From assembly GCA_964641775.1 (NCBI GenBank), contig CAZXLK010000033.1, forward strand, positions 1 through 13,084: a DNA stretch of 13,084 bases. Reading direction: 5' to 3'. The notes below the pieces were generated by a model. It had not been told where the DNA came from, ran no database searches, and saw only the letters and a list, made by a program, of their open reading frames with translations. Shown here one piece after another: positions 1 through 6,837 of the stretch. The DNA comes from CAIPFQ01 sp964641775 (GTDB lineage: Bacteria; Chlamydiota; Chlamydiia; Chlamydiales; SM23-39). Position 1 is the first letter of the stretch. Each line of letters begins with the position of its first letter. The position numbers and the translations under genes are program-made.

Positions 1-1082
1 CTTAAAACAAGGTGGCCTGTCAAAGAGGATTGGATTGCAATTGCCGCAGTTTCTTTGTCTCGGATTTCCCCAATCATAATCACATCGGGATCTTGTCTTA
101 AAATATGGCGAAGTCCTTTGGAAAAATCGAGTTCGATGTTGCGATTGACATGCATTTGAGAAATTCCGGCAAGCCGGATTTCAACAGGATCTTCAATGGT
201 CATGATATTCATTTCAGGAGAATTGATTTCGGAAAGTGCGCTATATAAAGTTGTTGTTTTTCCGCTTCCCGTAGGCCCTGTGACAAGGACAATTCCCTCC
301 GGTGTATGGATGAGGGCTCTAAATGCTTTTAGAATGGGCTCGGGCATTGAGATTTTATCGAGGCCGAGAATCACATTGCCTTTATCCAAAATCCTCAAAA
401 CGATTCTTTCGCCGTGAACAGTGGGAAGTGTGCTGACCCGAAAATCAATTTCACGCCCGCCGAGTTTTAGCTTGATTCTCCCATCTTGAGGAAGTCTTCT
501 CTCTGCAATGTCCATTTTTCCCATCACCTTAATGCGGGTGAGAATTTGCATCTGATATTCCCGAGGAGGCTCATGCTTTTTCTGCAAGACGCCGTCAATC
601 CGATAGCGGACCGATAGACCTGCATCTGTTGGCTCAAAATGGATATCAGAAGCCCCTTGCTGGATTGCTTCCGATAGTAATGTGTTGACAAGGCGAATCA
701 CCGGATTTTGTTCCGATTGATCCAAAAGATCATATTCGTCTTTGGAATCTGCGACGCTCGTTGCCGTTTGCTTTTCTAAATTGGAGAAAAATTTCTTTGT
801 CTCCTCTTCTTTGTGGCTGTAGCATCTTTCAATTGCAGCCTCAATGACCGATTTTGGAGAATAAACAGCAATGATTTGAGTTTTTAAAAGAAGCCGTATC
901 TCTTCCAGAGAATCGAGATCAAGAGGATCATGAACTGCAACCGTTGTCCCTTTTTCATTTTGCAAAAGAGGCAAAACTGTTCTTTGTTTCGCAAGTGAAT
1001 AGGGAATGATCGCAATTTTGTCCCGGATAAAAGGGAAATCGCCAATTTCTTCAAAACTTTTTAATCCGTATTTTTCATCCAT
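1..1082 (-). CDS. gspE: GspE, type II secretion system ATPase (3' end outside window)
   Basis: Cytoplasmic hexameric ATPase that powers pseudopilus assembly in type II secretion. I translated 360 codons from ATG at 1082 to the window edge. An N1E-like domain covers about residues 1-90. The core follows with DIHFEP (146-151), RYRIDG (159-164), Walker A GPTGSGKTTT (269-278), an Asp-box region TIEDPV, Walker B VIMIGEIRD (334-342) and the start of the His box, TGHLVL (355-360). The Zn-binding CxxC region and C-terminus lie beyond the left edge. No clear Shine-Dalgarno precedes the ATG; GTG at 1088 is an in-frame alternative, and the frame stays open back through the hexamer repeats to a TGA near 1160. 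Normally such genes follow gspD closely; here a cassette separates the two. Identity is very secure, the exact start less so. Confidence 0.95.
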   Translation of the reverse strand, partial: MDEKYGLKSFEEIGDFPFIRDKIAIIPYSLAKQRTVLPLLQNEKGTTVAVHDPLDLDSLEEIRLLLKTQIIAVYSPKSVIEAAIERCYSHKEEETKKFFSNLEKQTATSVADSKDEYDLLDQSEQNPVIRLVNTLLSEAIQQGASDIHFEPTDAGLSVRYRIDGVLQKKHEPPREYQMQILTRIKVMGKMDIAERRLPQDGRIKLKLGGREIDFRVSTLPTVHGERIVLRILDKGNVILGLDKISMPEPILKAFRALIHTPEGIVLVTGPTGSGKTTTLYSALSEINSPEMNIMTIEDPVEIRLAGISQMHVNRNIELDFSKGLRHILRQDPDVIMIGEIRDKETAAIAIQSSLTGHLVL

Positions 1083-1104
1083 AAACACTGTTTTTTTACA
1101 ATTT

Positions 1105-1138
1105 CCGAGACCGAGACCGAGACCGTTACCGAGACCGA
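1105..1138. repeat. Short hexanucleotide array, left arm of the cassette
   Basis: On the plus strand this reads CCGAGA three times, then CCGTTA, CCGAGA and CCGAA. It is the inverted partner of the larger array at 1545-1625. The single variant unit CCGTTA (1123-1128) supplies the TAA stop codon (1126-1128) of the minus-strand four-helix-bundle gene, so the last codons of that gene lie inside the array. Confidence 0.9.
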
Positions 1139-1521
1139 ACAGAAGCCCGCGAAATCTTTGTCAACATAGCCGCTATCCGTAATAACATTTCCCTTCCAGT
1201 TTTATATTGGTTCTCATCTGTCAACTGTAATTTTTTGCATACATCAAGTATGCTTGCACATTCGGTTGCTGACCGTTTTGCTATCCGATAGAATCTAGCC
1301 TTCTCATCAAAGGAATGTTCTCCGGCCCCTTCAGCAATATTCAGAGGTACTGATAATGCTGCTCTTTGAAGCTGATCAGCAAGATATGAATTGCCACGTG
1401 GTAATTTTTCCACCACATTTCTGACTACAATAATAAATTCCAGAGCAACTTTGTATACGTCCCACTTCTCATGGTCAAAATAACCTGCTTTGGGTTGAGG
1501 GGCTGGGTCAGTTTTAATCAT
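1126..1521 (-). CDS. Four-helix-bundle protein, 23S rRNA intervening-sequence (IVP/S23) family
   Basis: A 131-residue soluble helical protein. It carries the family hallmark LQRAALSVPLNIAEGAGE (51-68, with NIAEG at 61-65), preceded by an amphipathic helix with VYKVALEF and followed by charged helices (RFYRIAKRSATECASILDV, 76-94). Relatives are encoded inside intervening sequences of bacterial 23S rRNA and are distantly related to the Avd accessory protein of diversity-generating retroelements; the molecular function is unsettled. I chose ATG at 1521 because AAGGA lies 4 bases upstream. A GTG at 1545 would add 8 residues encoded by degenerate repeat. The last codons and TAA stop lie in the left hexamer array. 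The gene is co-oriented with the secretion operon but has no known role in secretion, so it is probably a passenger. Confidence 0.85.
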   Translation of the reverse strand: MIKTDPAPQPKAGYFDHEKWDVYKVALEFIIVVRNVVEKLPRGNSYLADQLQRAALSVPLNIAEGAGEHSFDEKARFYRIAKRSATECASILDVCKKLQLTDENQYKTGREMLLRIAAMLTKISRASVRSR

Positions 1522-1544
1522 CTTTTCCTTCTCGGTATCGGGCA

Positions 1545-1625
<81 letters not shown>

Positions 1626-1632
1626 GTCATCA

Positions 1633-3921
1633 TTAGTACATATCAAAAAACATTTTCATACTGTTCTCGAACAAATGTTTTCTTTGTTGGTTTTTGGCTT
1701 CATCGAGGCATTCGAGGAATTCGGGGATGTCGCCGGCCCGTTTTTGGTATTCGCATTGGCGAATGCGGCGAAGATCATCGATGGGATTTCGGATGATGTG
1801 GGGAGTGATGAAAACAAACATTTCGGTATTGGTGTCGTGTATTTTGGTCAGGCCAAATAATTTTCCAATTCCGGGCAAATCGCCTAAAAATGGGATTTTG
1901 TCTCGGCTATCTTCTTCAATTTTTTTCCTGAGGCCCCCGAGGATGACTGTTTCTCCATCGGCTACGCAAACCTGATTTTCGATATGACGCCGATTGACGG
2001 GGGGTCTGTCATTATAGGAATGGTGGGTTGTATCAAATTCCAGGTTGGTTTCAAGAGTGACAAAGCCGGCCTCTACATCACCATCATCTGCAATATGAAT
2101 GGTTGGAGTGAGATTGATGGTGATTCCATATTGCGCTCTTGTAAAAGATCTCTCAAAAGTCACGCCGCCTGCTGCAAGCTGAACAGGAATGGCTCCATTG
2201 TCAATAGAAATTTCCTCTACAATGGAGACTTGGGCAGGCGTTTGATTGATTGCTAAGACCGATGGATTTGCATTGATCCGGATATCTTCTTGAGCAAGAA
2301 GAAAACTATAAGTGAGATCAAACGCGGGATGGTCATTTCCGGTCCTGCTGAACATGAAACGGAAAAGACCGCGAAAGAGGGGGTCTTCATTATTGAATGT
2401 AAGGGCATTTTGGGTGGAATTGCTGGCGCTTGTGCCTAGGTTGAGAAGATTGATTCCAACTTGTTTATGATCTGTTAATTTCTTTTCGACCAACATCACG
2501 TCAAGCTGCACCATTCTTTTCGGCACATCGAGCTTCTTCAAAAGCGATTTGATTTTGCCAAGCTCTTCTCTTCGGACAACCATCAAAATCGATGAAGTTT
2601 TCGTATCGACAATGAAGTTGCCAAAAGAATTTTTTTCCTTTTTATCCAAAAGGTTCCCCTGCACGAAGGGGGCCTGGGCGGGCAAGATAGGATTGTAAGG
2701 GGTATTTGCCGGTGGGTAAATGGGGCCCGGAAGCTGTCCCGGTTCTGCAGCAGGCGGGGGCTGAGGGGTCGGGGGATATGCAACAACTTCGGTTTTCTTT
2801 TCAAAAGTTGACCCCATCAAAGAGTCGTAGACTTTTTCCAAAACCGCTGCCATATCTTCGGGATTGGAATGTTTGCAGGAATACCAAAAGATCACCTTTT
2901 CTCCGGGATCTTCCATCTGGCTTTCTAAATCGCTTAAAATTCTATACCCACGCTCCACGGTATCGGTCTCGCCAACTAAGACAAGTCCTTGCGGAAGCTG
3001 CAAGGTAAAAAGCTCATCGGCATTTGTTGGATAGTAGGTCGGGCGCCCCTTTGAGGCACCATCGGAAAATACAGCTTTTAATACTTTTTCAGCCTCGGTA
3101 GCGGAAACTTTTGTTACATTGTAAAGCCGGACAATTTTCCCTTTGCCTTGATCCCAAACGGCATTATAAAGGCCAATGAGCTTTTCGACCGTATCGCGCG
3201 AGGCGACAATCGCCACTTTTGAGCCAATCGATTGGATTGTTGTTTGCTTGGGATCGGAAAATCTTTCAAAAAAAGACTGAACGGATCGGAGCTGCTCGGC
3301 AGGTGGAGAAAAAACAAAAAAGATTCTCGCGTGGTTTGGAAAGAAAGGGAGATCTTCCACTCTTGCAGCAATTCCCATGATGGCGGTTGGATCGAGTTTT
3401 AAAATGTAAAGCTGCTTTACAAATGCATTGATTCGTTTCGTCCCGACCCCATTTTGGGCCAAAATCATCTCGATCATCTCTTCCCAAGATTCCCTGGGAA
3501 TCGGGATGGAAGAAAAGAGGCTGATTTTCATGTTGCTCAGCTCTTGGGGAATGATGTAGAGATGATCACTTGCCCCATACTCCATGATCATTTGAGAAAG
3601 GGTCGTCTCACCCACATCCCAAAGGGCAAAAGCCCCTTCTTCATCTAAAGATTCATGAACTGCCGACTCTCTCCACTTTTGCTCAAGGTCTGCAATTTCT
3701 TCTTTGATCGATTTGACTGCATTATATAAAGCGAGGTACTCCTCTTCTTTTGCATCTGATGTAAGCTGAGCTGCTGCCTCAAACTTTTCCTTAAGCTTTG
3801 AACGAAGATCTGTAAGGGTGGAATTGAATGTTTTTGCCCCTTCAGTATCCGGGCTCATTATAGGCATTTCGCCTACAAGTGAAGAAAGAGAGACAAGGAT
3901 CAAAAGAAAAGATCTTTTCAT
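1633..3921 (-). CDS. gspD: GspD, type II secretion system secretin
   Basis: Outer-membrane channel of the type II secretion system, 762 residues, close to the chlamydial secretin length as I recall it. A signal peptide (about 1-18) is followed by a Lys/Glu-rich, probably coiled-coil region (about 30-88). N-type ring domains follow to about residue 375, then a proline-rich linker (383-418), a last N-domain (FIVDTKTSSILMVVRREE) and the secretin core (about 470-712). The core contains VILGGLRKK (659-667), IPFLGDLPGIGKLFG (676-690) and MFVFITPHIIRNP. The ATG overlaps the upstream gene's TGA by four bases (ATGA), so translation is probably coupled. Stop TAA at 1633-1635 is followed by TGATGA and then the repeat cassette. 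The gene also contains a dispersed palindrome at 3405-3421. Identity is secure; the roles of the extra N-terminal region and linker are unknown. Confidence 0.95.
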   Translation of the reverse strand: MKRSFLLILVSLSSLVGEMPIMSPDTEGAKTFNSTLTDLRSKLKEKFEAAAQLTSDAKEEEYLALYNAVKSIKEEIADLEQKWRESAVHESLDEEGAFALWDVGETTLSQMIMEYGASDHLYIIPQELSNMKISLFSSIPIPRESWEEMIEMILAQNGVGTKRINAFVKQLYILKLDPTAIMGIAARVEDLPFFPNHARIFFVFSPPAEQLRSVQSFFERFSDPKQTTIQSIGSKVAIVASRDTVEKLIGLYNAVWDQGKGKIVRLYNVTKVSATEAEKVLKAVFSDGASKGRPTYYPTNADELFTLQLPQGLVLVGETDTVERGYRILSDLESQMEDPGEKVIFWYSCKHSNPEDMAAVLEKVYDSLMGSTFEKKTEVVAYPPTPQPPPAAEPGQLPGPIYPPANTPYNPILPAQAPFVQGNLLDKKEKNSFGNFIVDTKTSSILMVVRREELGKIKSLLKKLDVPKRMVQLDVMLVEKKLTDHKQVGINLLNLGTSASNSTQNALTFNNEDPLFRGLFRFMFSRTGNDHPAFDLTYSFLLAQEDIRINANPSVLAINQTPAQVSIVEEISIDNGAIPVQLAAGGVTFERSFTRAQYGITINLTPTIHIADDGDVEAGFVTLETNLEFDTTHHSYNDRPPVNRRHIENQVCVADGETVILGGLRKKIEEDSRDKIPFLGDLPGIGKLFGLTKIHDTNTEMFVFITPHIIRNPIDDLRRIRQCEYQKRAGDIPEFLECLDEAKNQQRKHLFENSMKMFFDMY
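3405..3421. repeat. Dispersed palindrome, copy 1 (inside gspD)
   Basis: TGTAAAGC, one base (T), GCTTTACA: a perfect 8+1+8 inverted repeat. In gspD (minus strand) it is read as GTA AAG CAG CTT TAC, a different frame from the copy at 7773-7792, so the conservation is at DNA level and not a shared peptide. Confidence 0.85.
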
Positions 3922-5087
3922 TTCCCTCTTGCCTCTTTGCGCGCTTGCCGTTTCATTGCTGTAAGCTCTATGGGAGCCAAGCTGGTTTTTTCTTCATTGA
4001 AAAAAGAACCAATCATATTTTTTTGGCCCTGCTTATTTTCAATTTTTTCAAAAAGAAAAAGATCTCCAATAAGTTTGCCGCTTAAAAATGCTTCTCTCTC
4101 TTCTTTTTTTCGTAAAATTTTCCATCTTCCATTATTTTTTAATACCCAATCTCCGCATCGCAAAATCAGGCACTGCTTTTCCATCATGCAGCTGATTTGT
4201 TTATCGGATCTAATGCGGATGGAATGGAAAATTTCTGTCGGTTTTAGGGGAGGATGGACAGCTATTGGCAAAGAGAGCCGAATGTGTTTTTCCTTGTCCC
4301 ATCCTTCTAGAGTCAAAGATTTCGAATCGGAGCCAACAATACGGGCAATGAGAGAGCTATCTGCAAGTTGCCCCTTTTTCCATTTTTCCCCATCCCAGAT
4401 CAGCCAATCTTTTTCTTGAAGCTCAATTTGATTTGCATCTCCGTCAAACTTGAGTTTATATGTTTTCTTTCCCTCAATCTTTTCTACAAAAACATTAGCC
4501 CCAAGGCATTTGGCATCAGCTAAAATGCGAAAGGGAGATCCTTGCATGAATTCTTGGGCCTGTAGAATAGGAGATGGCCTGGGAGATAGAAGAAACTTTT
4601 CCCCCTCAATTTTTTCATGGGAATCAGCCTCAATCCAAGTCACTACTTGGATTTTATCCATGGGCCCCTTGGTGCATTCCATAAAGAAACTAGATGGTCC
4701 TCTTGCAAATTCCAATTTTCCTTCATCAAAATGTAAATCAAGTTGGCAGGGTAATGTTATTCTTTTTGGCTCAGGATCATTTTTCAAGCGGATTGCAAGC
4801 TCTGAGTTAAGGACTCCCAAAGTGGGGGCTTGCGGATCAAGGGTTAGAAGGACTTCAGGTTCAATATGAGGCATTGGAAATAGTGGCAGTGTCTCTTTGA
4901 GACCCAAAGAAAAAGAAAGGTTAGGGGATAAATGCTCCTCTTGTTTGGGGATGTAAGCTGCCCAAGAAGAAGATGGATTGGAAAATAGAGTTAAAAAATA
5001 GAAGAAACTAAGCGAAATAAGAAGCACAAGAATACTGGCTAGAAAAACCTGGAAAGGCCAAATTGGGAACCACATTTTCTCTAACAT
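3918..5087 (-). CDS. Membrane-anchored protein at the head of the type II secretion operon (CT573-like position)
   Basis: A 389-residue protein with a short cytoplasmic N-terminus, one strong hydrophobic segment (about 13-36, VFLASILVLLISLSFFYFLT) and a long hydrophilic remainder rich in beta-strand-like stretches. This gives an N-in topology with most of the protein in the periplasm. I recognise no catalytic motif. The stop overlaps the gspD start by four bases, indicating a shared mRNA. An AAGG about eight bases before the ATG may serve as ribosome binding site. In Chlamydia the gene before gspD (CT573, as I recall) has no clear assigned function; similarity to it is inferred from position only. 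Topology and location resemble GspC, which links the inner-membrane platform to the secretin, but I see no sequence evidence for a GspC domain. Confidence 0.8.
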   Translation of the reverse strand: MLEKMWFPIWPFQVFLASILVLLISLSFFYFLTLFSNPSSSWAAYIPKQEEHLSPNLSFSLGLKETLPLFPMPHIEPEVLLTLDPQAPTLGVLNSELAIRLKNDPEPKRITLPCQLDLHFDEGKLEFARGPSSFFMECTKGPMDKIQVVTWIEADSHEKIEGEKFLLSPRPSPILQAQEFMQGSPFRILADAKCLGANVFVEKIEGKKTYKLKFDGDANQIELQEKDWLIWDGEKWKKGQLADSSLIARIVGSDSKSLTLEGWDKEKHIRLSLPIAVHPPLKPTEIFHSIRIRSDKQISCMMEKQCLILRCGDWVLKNNGRWKILRKKEEREAFLSGKLIGDLFLFEKIENKQGQKNMIGSFFNEEKTSLAPIELTAMKRQARKEARGK

Positions 5088-5264
5088 TTTTAGCGCCTTA
5101 TTTTAAAGGATCTAGAATATAAATATAAGAGAGAAATGAACATCTTTGCATGTCAGGGGCTTAATATTGAAAATCGGGCCTTGGTTCGTAAAACTTTGAT
5201 TGCAAATAAACAAAAAAATCCTTATATAGTAATTAGAACTAAAGACCGCTCATTGTGAGGTAAA
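5088..5264. promoter_or_regulatory. Divergent promoter region between the secretion operon and a small membrane protein gene
   Basis: This 177-base AT-rich noncoding stretch lies between two outward-facing genes. For the rightward gene, TTGCAA (5200-5205), 17 bases, TATATA (5223-5228) is a plausible vegetative promoter, and GTGAGG lies 4 bases before its ATG at 5265. For the leftward secretion operon there are two TATATT -10-like hexamers on the minus strand (5121-5116 and 5127-5122), without a good -35 box. No gene-sized reading frame or convincing operator is seen. Confidence 0.5.
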
Positions 5265-5708
5265 ATGGCAAAAAAGCTTGTGGATAAATTTAAAGAAGGC
5301 GTCTCAGTGAATGAGCTGGAAGGCTTTGCGAGCAGGCATACAACGGAGATTTTTTCCGTTATTGCAATCATTATTGGTGCCATTTCAAGCTGCTATAATT
5401 TTTTTACGGGACCTTGTTTGACAATTCTTTTTTTAGCGATAGGCGCTCTTATTGCGATGATCTTTCCGGCTCCTGTAGAAAAAGGGTTGAAGCAGCTATA
5501 TAGCTTTACGTTCAAACAGGAAAAAATGACCGAAATTATATTCGGTTTAGTCAAGGTGATCGTCGCAATCTTTATTCCATTTATCTATTTTGGGCTGCTA
5601 GGCCTTCTTGCCGGCACCTCATATCACTATTATATCAGGAATGCGGAAGTAACAGCGGAAAGCACCCCAAAACGATCCCGCATGAGCGAGAGCGACGAAC
5701 ACGATTAA
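5265..5708 (+). CDS. Small multi-spanning membrane protein, unknown function
   Basis: A 147-residue protein that I do not recognise. A charged N-terminus (about 1-28) is followed by two closely spaced hydrophobic segments (about 30-47 and 51-68), a polar stretch (about 70-87) and a long hydrophobic region (about 88-117, possibly two helices). The hydrophilic tail is Ser/Glu-rich. There is no signal peptide or enzymatic motif. Start ATG is supported by GTGAGG four bases upstream and a promoter-like sequence at 5200-5228. Two hydrophobic hairpins recall the bilobed pattern of chlamydial inclusion membrane proteins, but this is weak and many unrelated membrane proteins look alike. Its TAA overlaps the TAA of the convergent SpeD-like gene at TTAA (5705-5708), leaving no room for an intergenic terminator. 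Confidence 0.8.
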   Translation: MAKKLVDKFKEGVSVNELEGFASRHTTEIFSVIAIIIGAISSCYNFFTGPCLTILFLAIGALIAMIFPAPVEKGLKQLYSFTFKQEKMTEIIFGLVKVIVAIFIPFIYFGLLGLLAGTSYHYYIRNAEVTAESTPKRSRMSESDEHD

Positions 5709-6115
5709 GCTTGCCTTGTCAAATACGTAATTTTAATCTTCTGAGGCTTAAAAAAGCGCTTTACAACTGCTTTTGCAATTTCAATTTCATAGGGCTTGCA
5801 AGAGAAGATGTCGATATAGGCATCGCCGCTTCCTTCGGCAAAATGGCCTGTGATGGAACTTGTTTCAATGAGCTGCATGAGAGAATAGCCGGAAACGTTG
5901 GGATTATGGTTGCCGAAATGCTCAATAAGCGGCTCGCCATAGGCTTTCATATCAATTTCTTCAATTAGAGCCTTTACAAATGTCCGGATATTTTCTTTTT
6001 CTTTGATTGCATCGATGTCGCAGTCTTTGCAATCTAAAATCAGATGATATCCCCAGTATTCCTCTTCGGCATCCATTGTGCCGCAGCAACCGGTATCTTT
6101 TACTTTAAGTTCCAT
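5705..6115 (-). CDS. SpeD-like pyruvoyl-dependent decarboxylase (S-adenosylmethionine decarboxylase family)
   Basis: A 136-residue protein, the usual size of a class 1B AdoMet decarboxylase proenzyme. S86, H91 and C106 (in TSSITGHF and AYIDIFSC) have exactly the 5- and 15-residue spacing of the pyruvoyl-forming Ser63, catalytic His68 and Cys83 of the Thermotoga maritima enzyme as I recall it. The surrounding YIDIFSCKPYE is typical of the family. Self-cleavage before S86 would create the pyruvoyl group. Unlike typical AdoMetDCs, the cleavage site reads T-S-S rather than E-S-H, so the substrate is open: AdoMet, ornithine or arginine, since some SpeD homologues have been reported as alternative decarboxylases. 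An N-terminal cluster CC...CDC (10-11, 29-32) is unusual. A strong AAGGAGG six bases before the ATG lies within the upstream gene, which overlaps by 11 bases. No other polyamine gene is in the window. Confidence 0.8.
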   Translation of the reverse strand: MELKVKDTGCCGTMDAEEEYWGYHLILDCKDCDIDAIKEKENIRTFVKALIEEIDMKAYGEPLIEHFGNHNPNVSGYSLMQLIETSSITGHFAEGSGDAYIDIFSCKPYEIEIAKAVVKRFFKPQKIKITYLTRQA

Positions 6116-6824
6116 GAACCTCCTCCTTCAATATGGATTTTCTCATAGCAATATAATGGGTTAAATCGAGCCGTTTTTCTTGAAAACTACTTAAAAGAAG
6201 CTCTGTAGTAGGGCTTTTGTTATGTTTTAATAGCTTCTCTTCTAATTCATTCCAAGCAGCTAATTCGCCCGGTTTATTTTTGAGCTCTTGCTGTAGACAT
6301 GCAATCCTAAGAAGATTATGGGCAAAAAGAAGAGAGCCTCCGCGAGGGCTTTCGTTCCAAAATTCTTTTTCCTCATAAGCCTTAAGCATCTCTTCTTTTA
6401 AGTGGACTGCTGCTAGAAGAGCTTGTTGGTATTGCCCTTTTTCAATCAAAAGAGACGTTTCAGCAAAGTGGGCGTGATAGGGAATGGAGCTTTTGGCTTG
6501 CTCAATCGCGCGGTAGGCGATATGAAGAGCTTCAGCGCCTTTGCCCCCACCCATCAGTTTTTGCGCAATGACCGGCTCATACTTTTTTTGCAGCGTCGGA
6601 ACCTTTCTCAAAGCTTGCGACATCTTTTCAAATAAAGCGCTGTCATCTGCAGCGAGCTTCCATTTTTCAAAAAGGGTTTCGGCCAATGCAAAATCGGTAG
6701 CTTTAGGCCCTGCCGTTGAATAGACAATCAAAATGGCAACGCCCGCAAGGCTTGTCCCAATTGCTGAGAGCCACCTCATGGAAAACTTTTCTCGAAAAAC
6801 TGTTGTAATTTCTTGCAAAATCAT
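6105..6824 (-). CDS. Membrane-anchored helical-repeat (TPR-like) protein
   Basis: A 239-residue protein with one hydrophobic segment (about 18-37, WLSAIGTSLAGVAILIVYS) near the N-terminus. The rest is almost entirely alpha-helical with TPR-like phasing (for example YRAIEQAKSSIPYHAHFAETSLLIEKGQYQQALLAA). The layout resembles the YfgM/TPR_21 type of periplasmic helper, but I cannot assign it to a named family. Its start is 13 bases after the glycosyltransferase stop, with no good ribosome binding site. M16 (ATG at 6779) is an alternative that would place the hydrophobic segment directly at the N-terminus. Its end overlaps the SpeD-like gene by 11 bases and carries that gene's Shine-Dalgarno. 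Likely an operon member; role unknown. Confidence 0.75.
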   Translation of the reverse strand: MILQEITTVFREKFSMRWLSAIGTSLAGVAILIVYSTAGPKATDFALAETLFEKWKLAADDSALFEKMSQALRKVPTLQKKYEPVIAQKLMGGGKGAEALHIAYRAIEQAKSSIPYHAHFAETSLLIEKGQYQQALLAAVHLKEEMLKAYEEKEFWNESPRGGSLLFAHNLLRIACLQQELKNKPGELAAWNELEEKLLKHNKSPTTELLLSSFQEKRLDLTHYIAMRKSILKEEVHGT

Positions 6825-6837
6825 AATAGGGTAAATG

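Noticed and set aside
1082..1104. gspE disrupted by insertion of the cassette
   Set aside because: The predicted N-terminal domain from the ATG at 1082 looks complete and the cassette ends 22 bases before it; only the ribosome binding site appears lost or weak.
3937..4869. Several plus-strand frames of 139-160 residues opposite the membrane-anchored protein gene
   Set aside because: They are antisense shadows with cysteine/serine/phenylalanine-rich low-quality composition and no ribosome binding sites.
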